A stretch of 64,000 nucleotides of DNA from Desulfocapsa sp. (GTDB lineage Bacteria; Desulfobacterota; Desulfobulbia; Desulfobulbales; Desulfocapsaceae). The notes under the pieces were generated by a model. That model ran no database searches. It was not told the DNA's origin and worked only from the letters and a program-made list of their open reading frames with translations. How positions within the stretch are numbered: position 1 is the stretch's first letter; every line of letters starts with the position of its first letter. The stretch covers positions 1 to 64,000 of the forward strand of contig JAIPEF010000002.1 of the NCBI GenBank assembly GCA_021737265.1, written 5' to 3'. The translations under genes and the position numbers were made by a program. This document shows positions 18,791 to 29,115 of this stretch, in pieces.

Positions 18791-21190
18791 ATGGAAATAA
18801 ATAAAGATAAACAGCATGAGGCTCAAAAAAAAGCCAGAGAGTTGCTAGCCCAGCAAGAACAGAAAAGGGCAGAATCTCGGCAGCTTAATCTGGTGCGTGC
18901 ACTTGAGCAGGGCAAGAATGAGGTCCTCTTAAATAATGAATTTATGGAGAACCTGCCCAATCTGATCTCCACATACTGTCAGAATAGTGAGCAGGATAAG
19001 GCCCAGGCACTGATTGACAGAATCGGAGAATGTGCCTGCAGTGAAGAGGATGCCAAGCTGCGCGAACGTGCCATCATGGTGCTGATTCTTTGTATGGTAG
19101 AGTTTCAGGGTGAAAAGTGTACGGATATTATTGAACAGATTGCTGTTGCCCTTCTGCGTTGGCTGCGTGTGGAAAAGGTTTTCCTCTCTGTCTGTGATTC
19201 GGTTTGTAAACACTTACAAAAGGAGGGGGTCAGGCTCCTTGAAGAGGGGTTATGGAAAGAATGTTATCCCCTTCTTGAAGTGTTTCATGAGATACAGTCC
19301 GGAAAGTTGGACAAAACTAACGCTATACGTAGTGTTGTCGGTCGAGCACAGGAGGCCCTGGCAGCAGATCACATTATTGAAGAACTAACACTGGTGTGTC
19401 TTAAGGGACGTGGAGCACGAAAGGCAGCAGCAGAAAAGATTCTCCTTCTTTTGGGACGAAAAACAACGATTCATCTGCTTAATACTCTTATTTCTTCTCA
19501 GAAAAAAGAAGATAGACTTCGTCTTATCGAAATTATTCCGGCCACCGGCTATCTCGCTCTTCCTGTACTGAAAAAATACCTTCAAAAAGAACTTCCCTGG
19601 TACGCCATTCGTAATATTGTTTTAATGATTGCAACAATGGGTGACCAGGGGCTGCTGCCTTTGGTTATACCATTTTTTGAACACAATGATGTTCGTGTCC
19701 AACAACAGGTTGTTGATTGTATTTTGGAAATTGCTAAAGAAAATTCCGGTACATATTTACTGGATGCATTACCAAAGGTATCGGATGATCTGAAACCAGC
19801 CATGGTTGCTTATCTTGGAAAGACCTGTGAACCCGGTTCCATGGATCTTTTTCTTGATCTTCTTGCCGAACGTGAACAAATGTCGTCTCATGTACGGGAC
19901 GAACTTCTACAGGCTTTAGCAATTCAAGTGCGTTTAAGTGATTCTGTGAGGGCTGTAAACCTGCTCAATTTACTTATTGAAGAGCGGGCTGAGCATTATG
20001 ATCCTGAATCGGATCCTGTGGTGAGTGTGGCTTTACAATCATTGCACATCCTGAGTTACCGATTTGGCAGTGCAGATATCGAGGAGAAACGTGCGGAACT
20101 TTCCGTTGATGAGAAGCACGATACTCCCACTTCTGATGGGGACCCAGGCCCTTTAAGTAGAGCCGAAAAAAAGGTTCAGCAAATTGACAAACAGGTTGCT
20201 CTCTTTCTTGATGAAAACGAAGTGAATGATGCCAGTCAATTTATCTACGAAAAGTGTGTAGAAGCAGCAATGATGAAGGATTTTGAAGTTGCGGAGATGC
20301 TCATTGATCGTATTTTAGCCGTTGATCCCAATGCTGTGGCAAAACTTATCAGGGCAGGTGAGCGCATTAAGGAGGAGAAATCATCGGCTGTCAGCAGCAA
20401 TCATATCAGTATCTGGCAGGATCTGTATGATACTCTGACCACTGAAGAATTTAATGGACTCTACTATTCCTTGAAACAAGAAAATTATTCAACTGGTGAT
20501 ACTGTTGTAAAGCAGGGAACAAACAGTCCGGTTCTCTATTTCATTAACAGTGGACAGGCAAAACTTACCTGTCAGAGAGGTAATGAGGAAATCTTTCTTA
20601 GACAGATTGGTCCCGGTGAAATCATTGGCGGAAGCCAATTTTTTGACGTTTCTGTCTGGACTGCCTCTCTTACTGCCCTTGGAAAGGTAGATCTGCATGT
20701 CCTTGAAAGAGAAACATTCCTTACTCTGCTTGGTAAGTCTCCACAGTTGGAACGTTGTCTTGCGGATTATTGTCAGAAAAACGAATCTATCCCGGATATT
20801 CTTCAAAGTACCGGAAAAGATCGCAGACAGTCGGTTCGATATCCTGTTTCACTTATTGCCAAATATGCTTTGATTGACGAGGACGGAGCGGTAACTACGA
20901 GAAGCTTTAATGGAGAGCTTCTTGATATTTCCACCGGCGGACTTGTCTTTCATATTAAAATAGCCAAGGAAGAGAATGCAAGGCTGCTCCTTGGCCGGCG
21001 ACTTCAAACAATCTTTCCCCTTGATGAAAAGCAGAGTGTTACCTGTAATGGTCAGATCGTAGCTGTCCGTTTTCAAAAGGAAATTGAAAGCAGCTATTCT
21101 GTTCATATTCAGTTTGATGAACAACTTGCAGAAACCCTGATCAGGCGTATTGCAAACCAACAGCCAGTGTCGGCCCTAAATCACAATTGA
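18791..21190 (+). CDS. HEAT-like / cyclic-nucleotide-binding-like / PilZ multidomain protein
   Basis: cNMP-like region YSTGDTVVKQGTNSPVLYFINSGQAKL; PilZ motifs RRQSVR and DISTGG. Confidence 0.85.
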   Translation: MEINKDKQHEAQKKARELLAQQEQKRAESRQLNLVRALEQGKNEVLLNNEFMENLPNLISTYCQNSEQDKAQALIDRIGECACSEEDAKLRERAIMVLILCMVEFQGEKCTDIIEQIAVALLRWLRVEKVFLSVCDSVCKHLQKEGVRLLEEGLWKECYPLLEVFHEIQSGKLDKTNAIRSVVGRAQEALAADHIIEELTLVCLKGRGARKAAAEKILLLLGRKTTIHLLNTLISSQKKEDRLRLIEIIPATGYLALPVLKKYLQKELPWYAIRNIVLMIATMGDQGLLPLVIPFFEHNDVRVQQQVVDCILEIAKENSGTYLLDALPKVSDDLKPAMVAYLGKTCEPGSMDLFLDLLAEREQMSSHVRDELLQALAIQVRLSDSVRAVNLLNLLIEERAEHYDPESDPVVSVALQSLHILSYRFGSADIEEKRAELSVDEKHDTPTSDGDPGPLSRAEKKVQQIDKQVALFLDENEVNDASQFIYEKCVEAAMMKDFEVAEMLIDRILAVDPNAVAKLIRAGERIKEEKSSAVSSNHISIWQDLYDTLTTEEFNGLYYSLKQENYSTGDTVVKQGTNSPVLYFINSGQAKLTCQRGNEEIFLRQIGPGEIIGGSQFFDVSVWTASLTALGKVDLHVLERETFLTLLGKSPQLERCLADYCQKNESIPDILQSTGKDRRQSVRYPVSLIAKYALIDEDGAVTTRSFNGELLDISTGGLVFHIKIAKEENARLLLGRRLQTIFPLDEKQSVTCNGQIVAVRFQKEIESSYSVHIQFDEQLAETLIRRIANQQPVSALNHN

Positions 21191-21253
21191 CCCCCAAGTA
21201 GAATAGATCATTCTATCACCATCTCACTTATAATTTTACCGGGTTGGTAAATC

Positions 21254-22273
21254 ATGTCGCTCTTGCTTCAATCCTGCAGCAGCAGTTTGCAATCATCCAA
21301 CACCATTGAATGCCGGCCACCCCTGGCCCTGGCTCCAATGGTTGGTTTGTCTCATTCAGCATTTCGCATACTGGTCCTTGAACTTGGTGGTGTGGGTTTG
21401 TTTTTCAGTGAAATGCTCTCTGCAGGCAGGCTGCCCATAGAAAACGAAACTGTTTCTCCCTTTCTTTGTCGAACCCCGGCAGAGAGTCCTTTTATTTATC
21501 AGATCTTCACAGGCCCGGGACAGGATATCCTTCCCGCCGTTGATCGGCTCCACTTATTGAACGCACAGGGAATAGACCTGAACCTCGGATGTCCAGCTCC
21601 TGCGCTTCGTAAGCAAGGTGCAGGGTCTTTTATGCCCTTGGAGAGCATTAAGAAAGTGGTTGCTGATATACGTGCTGCCACCCATCTACCGATCAGTGCA
21701 AAAATCCGCCTTGGAAGAACCCTTGATGCAAATAGCTTGATTTCTTTTTGTAAAATGTTGGAAGATGAAGGAATCGATCTTCTCACGGTCCATGCTCGAC
21801 TGCAGGGAGAGAAGTTTTGCAGAAAAGCACGCTGGGACTGGATTGGGAAAGTAAAAAGAGCTGTTAGGGTACCAATTATTGCAAATGGTGGTATTTTCAG
21901 TGTGGAAGATGCTCGGACATGCCTGGACCAATCCGGAGCTGATGGACTCATGCTTGGCAGGGGGGCAATAAAAAAGCCCTGGTTGTTTGCAGATATTGCA
22001 GAACGCGTTTATGGGGTACAGCAAAATCGTGCAAATGAACCTGATCTGAGAAAAATCTATTTTCGTTTTATTGAGCTTCTTGAGGATCGCTTCCTTCCGG
22101 AGAGGCGGCTTGGACGTCTTAAACAGTTTACCTACTATTTTGCAGAGAATTTCCGTTTTGGTCATCACCTGGCATCCGGCGTACAAAACAGTAAATCGCT
22201 GGAAAAGGCAGGAGACAGGGCTGCCCAGTTTTTTGATGCAGTTGAACGAAGTAATGAATCAATCAGAGCCTAG
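21254..22273 (+). CDS. dus: tRNA-dihydrouridine synthase
   Basis: LAPMVGLSHSAFR, LNLGCPAPALRKQGAGS, ANGGIFS, DGLMLGRGA. Confidence 0.92.
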   Translation: MSLLLQSCSSSLQSSNTIECRPPLALAPMVGLSHSAFRILVLELGGVGLFFSEMLSAGRLPIENETVSPFLCRTPAESPFIYQIFTGPGQDILPAVDRLHLLNAQGIDLNLGCPAPALRKQGAGSFMPLESIKKVVADIRAATHLPISAKIRLGRTLDANSLISFCKMLEDEGIDLLTVHARLQGEKFCRKARWDWIGKVKRAVRVPIIANGGIFSVEDARTCLDQSGADGLMLGRGAIKKPWLFADIAERVYGVQQNRANEPDLRKIYFRFIELLEDRFLPERRLGRLKQFTYYFAENFRFGHHLASGVQNSKSLEKAGDRAAQFFDAVERSNESIRA

Positions 22274-22286
22274 AAAGGAGAAGAAG

Positions 22287-22595
22287 ATGTTAGAACTGGT
22301 GAAAAAAGTACTCTTAACAGGTGTAGGTGTTGCGGTTCTCAGCAAAGAAAAGATTGAAGAAGTCGCCAAAGATTTTGCAGAAAAAGGCAAGATGACTGAG
22401 CAGGAGGGAAAGGCCCTCGTTGATGACCTTCTGGCACGATCAGAAGAATCCAGGGTGGAATTGCAAAAGCAGATTGAACAGCGGGTGCAAACAGTTCTGG
22501 AAAAAATGGATCTTGCGAAAAAGAGTGAAGTAGAGGCGTTAAAGCTTGAGATTGAAGAATTACGCAGGCTTGTAAACACAACCGAAGGCGAATAA
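22287..22595 (+). CDS. Phasin-like / PHA-granule-type coiled-coil protein
   Basis: MLELVKKVLLTGVGVAVLSKEKIEEVAKDFAEKGKMTEQEGKALVDDLL; RBS AAAGGAG. Confidence 0.75.
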   Translation: MLELVKKVLLTGVGVAVLSKEKIEEVAKDFAEKGKMTEQEGKALVDDLLARSEESRVELQKQIEQRVQTVLEKMDLAKKSEVEALKLEIEELRRLVNTTEGE

Positions 22596-22645
22596 AATAC
22601 GTCAACCCGGCGACGAGTATATTCGCATTCGGTTATTTAGCCGTA

Positions 22646-24358
22646 TCAGGATATTGATTTCCGTCTATTACGATGACTCGTCTTTGTCCGTTGCCCTCTT
22701 TTTGGGCCTGTCGAATGAGGCGATTTGCTCACTTCAATGGCAACTGTCTTCCCATTAATCTCAGAACGCTGAAAAGCGGCAATAATTTGTGAAGCATACT
22801 TGCTGTCTGCTTCAAGGACTGCAGAATTTCGTAAAATATCTATCTTGCCAATTTTGATACGACCCACATCAGGAATTTCATTGATTTTACCGATCAGTCC
22901 TTGAGGCATGACGCCCTGACGCCTGCCCACATTCAAGTTGAATCTGGTAAACTTTTGGGTGGGCTTAGAATCGCGGATATATTCTCTACCCTTTATCATA
23001 TTGCCTCTTCCTTGTTTCTGTGGTTTTGCTGAAACATTCAAATCCGGAGCATTCTTGTAATATTGCAGGAAACGGTTGAATTCCAGGGACACAAACCGTT
23101 TGACAAGTTCTTCGCGATCCAGTTGGGTAAACTTTTCTGCAATTTCCGCATAAAGCGGGTCGATCTGCCCATGATCCACCTCCACCTGCATCACAGTATC
23201 AATCATGTTCAGCAGTTGCTTCTTACAGATATCTTCGCCTGATGGGACGGAGCACTGAGTAAACATTTTCTGAATTTTCCGCTCAATTAATCGTATCCGG
23301 TACAACTCTTGTGGAATGACAATTACTACTGAGATCCCTGTGCGTCCTGCCCGACCGGTACGACCACTTCTATGAGTATATCCAGAAATCTCATCTGGAA
23401 GATTATAGTTGATCACATGTGTGAGATCACTCACATCAAGGCCGCGGGCAGCAACATCAGTAGCCACCAGGATTTGCAGGTTTTTACAGCGGAATTTTTT
23501 CATTACCTGATCACGTTGTACCTGTGAGAGGTCGCCGTGAAGCGCATCAGCATTATAACCGTCCTGAACCAACTTGTTGGCAATTTCACCGGTTTCCCGT
23601 CGTGTACGACAAAAAACGATGGAATAGTTATCCGGGCTGTTGTCTACTATTCGTTTCAAGGCGAGATAGCGGTCTCGAGGGTGAACCATATAATATTCAT
23701 GGCGAACATTTGCAGCTCCGGCATTTTTGGTGCCGATGGTCAGTTCGATGGGGTCTGACATATATTTGCTTGCTATTGCCGCAACTTCTTTTGACATGGT
23801 CGCAGAAAAAAGAAGAGTGTTTTTCTTTTTGGGGGTATAGGCAAGGATAGCAGTCAGGTCATCTTGAAAGCCCATTTGCAGCATTTCATCAGCTTCATCG
23901 AACACGACATAGCTGACACGGGACAAGTCAACAGCCTTGCGAGTGAGCAGATCCTTTAACCTACCTGGGGTGGCTATGATTATATGCACCCCTTTACGCA
24001 GACTTTGTATCTGTTGATCTATGCGGGCACCACCATAAACTGACAATATATGAATGTTTTTCACATTTTTTGAAAAGGCTTCCAGGTCACGTGCCACCTG
24101 GACACAGAGTTCCCTGGTGGGGCAGAGAACAAGGCCCTGGGTATGTTTTTTGTTTGTATCTGTCAGTTGAATGAGAGGGACACCAAAGGCTGCAGTTTTT
24201 CCTGTGCCTGTCTGAGCAAGACTGATCAGGTCTACATGTTGATGCTGCAACACCTGGGGGATGACCTGTTCCTGCACAGGGGTAGGTTCCTGAAAGCCCA
24301 ATGCTGTTAATCCCATAACAATGTTGTCGTGGATACCAAGTTCAGTAAATGTATTCAT
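22646..24358 (-). CDS. deaD: DEAD-box RNA helicase with C-terminal DbpA-type RNA-binding domain
   Basis: AQTGTGKTAAFG, DEAD, SAT, HRSGRTGRAGRTG; C-terminal MPQGLIGKINEIPDVGRIKIGKIDI. Confidence 0.92.
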   Translation of the reverse strand: MNTFTELGIHDNIVMGLTALGFQEPTPVQEQVIPQVLQHQHVDLISLAQTGTGKTAAFGVPLIQLTDTNKKHTQGLVLCPTRELCVQVARDLEAFSKNVKNIHILSVYGGARIDQQIQSLRKGVHIIIATPGRLKDLLTRKAVDLSRVSYVVFDEADEMLQMGFQDDLTAILAYTPKKKNTLLFSATMSKEVAAIASKYMSDPIELTIGTKNAGAANVRHEYYMVHPRDRYLALKRIVDNSPDNYSIVFCRTRRETGEIANKLVQDGYNADALHGDLSQVQRDQVMKKFRCKNLQILVATDVAARGLDVSDLTHVINYNLPDEISGYTHRSGRTGRAGRTGISVVIVIPQELYRIRLIERKIQKMFTQCSVPSGEDICKKQLLNMIDTVMQVEVDHGQIDPLYAEIAEKFTQLDREELVKRFVSLEFNRFLQYYKNAPDLNVSAKPQKQGRGNMIKGREYIRDSKPTQKFTRFNLNVGRRQGVMPQGLIGKINEIPDVGRIKIGKIDILRNSAVLEADSKYASQIIAAFQRSEINGKTVAIEVSKSPHSTGPKRGQRTKTSHRNRRKSIS

Positions 24359-24553
24359 GATTTTCTTTATGGCCTGCTTTTGGTGGCGGTTTTAAAACAA
24401 AAAAAACTGCGCATTCCCAATGAAGAAGATTGCACAGTTGATATACGATTCCTTAACACTAAAAATAATTATCTCTATTGATTGGTTCATTTACTCGATA
24501 TTGACGATAACGCAAGATCTATTTTGAAGACGCCTCGGACCCGGTTCGCAACT

Positions 24554-26155
24554 TTATCGTTCGAATTTAGCTGTGATTTTTGCAGTAACAGCCGTTAATT
24601 CCTTTAGCCCCATGAGGTGAAGGAGGGAGGTATAAAGGGTTGCGGCAACAGTTATGATGAGTAGCAGAACAGCGGATGCCTGCAATAAACCGGCGGACAA
24701 TTGGAGGGCAAAAAAACTTCTGCTCCAGATGAGAAATCCGGCCATGAACAGGCCGGCAGCTATAATTTTAAGGAGACCCCTGGATAAGTAACTGACGGAA
24801 TAGCCGCCGGTCTTGAGATAGAGAACAGTGCTCAGGAAGAGAAAATTCAAAACCATGGAGCAGGAGGTGGAGAGGGCAATGGCGAGGTGTTGCAGGGAGT
24901 CGATGGTGAGGTTGATAATAAGAATATTTGCAGCCACAGCAATAAATGCAGCAATCAATGGATATTTTGTGTCTTCAAGGGCATAAAAAACAGGAACCAG
25001 GATTTTATTTGCAGAGTAGGCAAAGAGTCCGATGGCATAGAGGGTGAGAGTATTGGCGGTGGCTATCGTGTCAAAAGCTGTAAAGGCACCACGCTCGAAA
25101 ATGATATGAATGATAGGTTCGGCAAGAAGCATGAGTCCTATGCTTGCTGGGATAGTAAGGCTGAAAACCATGGTAAGGGACGAGACCATGGTTTCTTTCA
25201 TACCGCTGACATCTTTTTTGGCAGCGTGTCTTGCAAGTACAGGCATGGCGGCAATGGAGAGAGCTACGCCAAAGACGCCAATGGGCAGTTGAACCAGGCG
25301 GAAGGCATAGTTGAGCCAGGAGACAGAGCCTTCAGCGCAGGATGAGGCAAAGTTGGTATTAATAAAAATATTGATCTGGGTAGGGGAGAGACCAATAACT
25401 GCTGGAATCATGAGGGTTATGATACGCTTGAGGCCGGGATCCTTTAACTGCAGGCGTGGCGTAAATCTAAATCCGCACTTACCAAGGGTGGGAAACTGGA
25501 TAGCGAGCTGCAGCATACCCCCAAGAAGGGTGCCGATTGCCATCCCCATAATTGCCGGTTGACCAAATCGGGGCAGGAGCAAGGCAAGGCTTACTCCACC
25601 AATAATAGAACCCAGATTAAAAAAAGCTGAGGCCATAGCAGGAACGAAGAATTTTCCCCTGGAATTTAATATTCCCATGACCACAGCAGCCAGGGAGATG
25701 ACAACCAGGAAGGGGAGCATGATTCTGGTCAGGAGGGTGGTGAGTTCGAGTTTCCCTTCAACTTGTGAGAAATCCGGGGCAAGAAGATTTACAAGGGGGC
25801 CTGCAAAAACAATCCCCAGAAGGGTGAGAATGGACAGCAGAATGCCAAAAAAGATCAGTATATTGGATGCCAGTCTCCACGTCTCTTCCTGGGAACGATT
25901 GGTATCATAATCTGTGAAAACTGTGATAAACGCGGCAGATAATGCACCCTCAGCAAAGAGATCCCGTAAGAGGTTGGGGATACGGAAGGCAACGACGAAG
26001 GCATCGTAGGCAAAGCCGGCGCCAAACATTCCGGCAAATACCTGTTCCCTGATCAGGCCCAGGACACGGCTGCACATAATAGCAACGGATACCGTCCCGG
26101 CCGATTTTGCAATTTTCCCACTCTGTTTAGCTTCTTTTTTCACGGGTTGGGGCAA
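24554..26155 (-). CDS. murJ: Lipid II flippase MurJ/MviN
   Basis: SVAIMCSRVLGLIREQVFAGMFGAGFAYDAFVVAFRIPNLLRDLFAEGALSAAF. Confidence 0.95.
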   Translation of the reverse strand: MPQPVKKEAKQSGKIAKSAGTVSVAIMCSRVLGLIREQVFAGMFGAGFAYDAFVVAFRIPNLLRDLFAEGALSAAFITVFTDYDTNRSQEETWRLASNILIFFGILLSILTLLGIVFAGPLVNLLAPDFSQVEGKLELTTLLTRIMLPFLVVISLAAVVMGILNSRGKFFVPAMASAFFNLGSIIGGVSLALLLPRFGQPAIMGMAIGTLLGGMLQLAIQFPTLGKCGFRFTPRLQLKDPGLKRIITLMIPAVIGLSPTQINIFINTNFASSCAEGSVSWLNYAFRLVQLPIGVFGVALSIAAMPVLARHAAKKDVSGMKETMVSSLTMVFSLTIPASIGLMLLAEPIIHIIFERGAFTAFDTIATANTLTLYAIGLFAYSANKILVPVFYALEDTKYPLIAAFIAVAANILIINLTIDSLQHLAIALSTSCSMVLNFLFLSTVLYLKTGGYSVSYLSRGLLKIIAAGLFMAGFLIWSRSFFALQLSAGLLQASAVLLLIITVAATLYTSLLHLMGLKELTAVTAKITAKFER

Positions 26156-26440
26156 GGATGATTTTTTCAGGGAAGTATGGTTTGATTAACCTCATAAGTC
26201 TACAATCTTTTGGTTGCCATTGCCACTTAAACTCCATTTCATTTCTTTCTTTTTATTATCTGACAGGAATGTGAGTGAAATTATGGATCATACTTGACTT
26301 TCGAGCAGAATATTGAATATATGAGTACAGGTTTTTTGATAAACAAAAGGGGTTGAAAACAGTGTAATTTCTTTTGATTTGTGATCCCTGATTATTATCG
26401 GCAAAAGTATGGCACAAGTTTTTTCTTCAAGGAGGTCTGC

Positions 26441-28501
26441 ATGCAGGATATCAGTAAGACACGAAACATAGCAATAATTGGACACGGCAGTTGTGGAAAA
26501 ACTTCTCTGGCTGAGGCCATGCTGTTTACAGCCGGTAAAATCAAACGGTTGGGCAAGGTTGATGACGGAACTGCAGCTCTCGATTTTGAAGAGGAAGAGA
26601 CACAACGGAATGTCTCCATCAATACGTCCTTTCATAACTACACCTGGAAAAAGCATAACGTCTTTTTACTTGATACTCCGGGTGATGATAACTTCCTTAA
26701 TGAAACCTATATCGCAACCCAGGTAGCAGATGCCGCTGTTTTTATTATTGGTGCCGTGCTTGGTGTTAAGGGACAGACGATTAAATTCGCTGATTTTATT
26801 GTAGACCAAAACCTGCCATCTCTTATCATGATCAATAAACTTGATCGCGAACGAGCCGATTTTGGTCGTACTCTTGATCAGATATCTGAATCTCTCCCCT
26901 TAAAGCCTGTGGTGCTGCATCTTCCAATTGGTGAAGAAGAAAATTTCCGTGGCCTGGTGGACATTGCCACAGGAAAAGGCTACATCTTTGATAAGGACGG
27001 AAGCGGTGGAGTTACTGAAACCGATGTTCCAGAGGAGATGGCAGATGATATTGCGTATTATCGGGAAAGCCTGATGGAGAGTGTAGCTGAAACCGATGAC
27101 GATCTCATTGAGCACTTTCTTGAAGAAGGCGAGCTTTCTCCGGACGATCTGCAGAAAGGACTCAAAAATGGAGTTGCCAGTGGTGCCATTGTCCCGGTTT
27201 GTATAGGTGCTGCAACACAAAATTACGGCACAGCCCCACTCCTTGATACCATTAATTCAATTTTGCCCTCACCAGCCGATAGACCTTCTGCCATGGGACT
27301 TGATATGTCGGGAGAATTGGTTGAAAGAAAACCAGACACGGAGGAGAAATTTTCAGCCCAGGTTTTTAAAACCATGGCCGACCCCTATGCTGGAAGGCTG
27401 ACTATTTTCAGGATATATTCTGGCACCCTCTCTGGTGATTCATTTTATAATAGCAGTAAGGAGACAGATGAACGTTTTGGGCAGCTTTTTATTCCTGAAG
27501 GAAAGGAACAGAAAGCAGTTGAAAGTGCCGGGCCGGGTATGATTGTAGCTGTCGCCAAGCTGAAAGAGACAACCACTGGCGATACTCTCTGCGACAAATC
27601 TGCTCCCATTGTTTTTGACGATCTTGACGTTATTGATCCGGTTATTTCTTACGCAGTAACTGCTTCAAAGGGCGATGAAGAAAAACTCTTCTCCTCTATC
27701 ACCAGAATGCTTGACGAAGATCTCACTCTTAGGCTTTCAAGGGAACCACAGACCGGAGAAGTATTGATTTCAGGCGTTGGGCAGGTCCACCTCGAGGTGG
27801 TTGGAGCACGAATAAAACGTAAATTCGGAGTTGAAATGGACCTTTCACTCCCAAAAATTCCTTACAAGGAAACTATTCGTGGCACAGCAACTGTACAGGG
27901 TAAGCATAAAAAACAGAGTGGTGGCCGGGGACAGTTTGGTGACTGTACCATAGAGATTAGTCCTACCCGTGGCAAAGGGTTTGAGTTTGAAGACAATATT
28001 GTTGGTGGGGTTATTCCTCAACAGTATCGTCCTGCCGTTGAAAAAGGCATTATAGAAGCCATGGAAAAAGGGGTAATGGCTGGATATCCCATGGTTGATA
28101 TTAAAGTGAAACTTATTGATGGCTCTTATCACACTGTCGATTCTTCGGAGATGGCTTTTAAGATTGCAGGTTCATTGGCATTCAAGAAGGGTGCCCAGGA
28201 GGCAGGCCTTGTACTTCTTGAGCCTTACATGGATATGACCATTATGGTGGGTAAGGATCATGTTGGCGATGTTATGGGTGACCTGAACTCACGGCGTGGC
28301 AAAGTAATGGGAATGGACTCTGACGACCAGGGCAGAGAGGTGATCAATGCCCAGGTGCCTCAATCAGAGGTTCTGGCCTATGCTGCGGATCTTACTGCGA
28401 TGACCGGAGGGCTCGGAAAATTCAAGATTGCTTTCTCCCATTATGAAGAGGTTCCTTCCCAGCTTGCTGACAAAATAGTCGCAAAAGCACAGGCAGAATA
28501 G
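26441..28501 (+). CDS. Elongation factor G-like GTPase (EF-G II/FusA2 type)
   Basis: GHGSCGKTSLAEAMLF, LDTPGDDNF, NKLDRERADF; ATG 26441 with AGGAGG. Confidence 0.9.
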   Translation: MQDISKTRNIAIIGHGSCGKTSLAEAMLFTAGKIKRLGKVDDGTAALDFEEEETQRNVSINTSFHNYTWKKHNVFLLDTPGDDNFLNETYIATQVADAAVFIIGAVLGVKGQTIKFADFIVDQNLPSLIMINKLDRERADFGRTLDQISESLPLKPVVLHLPIGEEENFRGLVDIATGKGYIFDKDGSGGVTETDVPEEMADDIAYYRESLMESVAETDDDLIEHFLEEGELSPDDLQKGLKNGVASGAIVPVCIGAATQNYGTAPLLDTINSILPSPADRPSAMGLDMSGELVERKPDTEEKFSAQVFKTMADPYAGRLTIFRIYSGTLSGDSFYNSSKETDERFGQLFIPEGKEQKAVESAGPGMIVAVAKLKETTTGDTLCDKSAPIVFDDLDVIDPVISYAVTASKGDEEKLFSSITRMLDEDLTLRLSREPQTGEVLISGVGQVHLEVVGARIKRKFGVEMDLSLPKIPYKETIRGTATVQGKHKKQSGGRGQFGDCTIEISPTRGKGFEFEDNIVGGVIPQQYRPAVEKGIIEAMEKGVMAGYPMVDIKVKLIDGSYHTVDSSEMAFKIAGSLAFKKGAQEAGLVLLEPYMDMTIMVGKDHVGDVMGDLNSRRGKVMGMDSDDQGREVINAQVPQSEVLAYAADLTAMTGGLGKFKIAFSHYEEVPSQLADKIVAKAQAE

Positions 28502-28510
28502 GGAGATCCG

Positions 28511-29017
28511 ATGGATATCGATACCAGTCGCTTCAGTTTTGCTGTTCTTACGATGAGTGACAAGGGATCACGCGGTGAACGGGTAGACACAAGCGGACCT
28601 TTGCTGCAGAAGATCCTTGCGGAACAGGGCTACAGACAGGCAAATTATGCCATTATCTCTGACAGGGTGGACCATATCCGGGAGAAACTTATAGCATGGG
28701 TGGATAAGGAGAAAGTCGATCTCATTATTACCACCGGTGGAACCGGAGTTGCCCCCACGGATGTGACTCCAGAGGCAATGGCAGGTGTCCTGGAAAAAGA
28801 GATTCCAGGAATGGCAGAGGCCATGCGGGCGGAAAGTTTAAAAAAAACACCGAATGCTGTTCTCTCACGTGGAAAGGCTGGTATTCGAGGGAAGAGTCTG
28901 ATTATTAATCTGCCGGGCAGTGAAAAGGCGGCAAGGGAAAATATTGCGGTCCTTTTACCTGCCCTTGCCCATGCCCTTGACAAGATTCAGGGGGGCGTCA
29001 GTGATTGTGGGACCTGA
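28511..29017 (+). CDS. Molybdenum cofactor biosynthesis protein MogA/MoaB family
   Basis: TTGGTGVAPTDVTPEA, LPGSEKAAREN. Confidence 0.92.
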   Translation: MDIDTSRFSFAVLTMSDKGSRGERVDTSGPLLQKILAEQGYRQANYAIISDRVDHIREKLIAWVDKEKVDLIITTGGTGVAPTDVTPEAMAGVLEKEIPGMAEAMRAESLKKTPNAVLSRGKAGIRGKSLIINLPGSEKAARENIAVLLPALAHALDKIQGGVSDCGT

Positions 29018-29053
29018 GGGCGCGTTACTGTAGCGCACAACTCAACGGAAAGA

Positions 29054-29096
29054 TAAAAAAAAAGGGGTACGACTTATGTCATACCCCCTTTTTTTG
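29054..29096. terminator. Bidirectional intrinsic terminator
   Basis: AAAAAAAAAGGGGTA-CGACTTATGTCA-TACCCCCTTTTTTT between convergent genes. Confidence 0.85.
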
Positions 29097-29115
29097 TACT
29101 GTATGTGGCAGCGAA

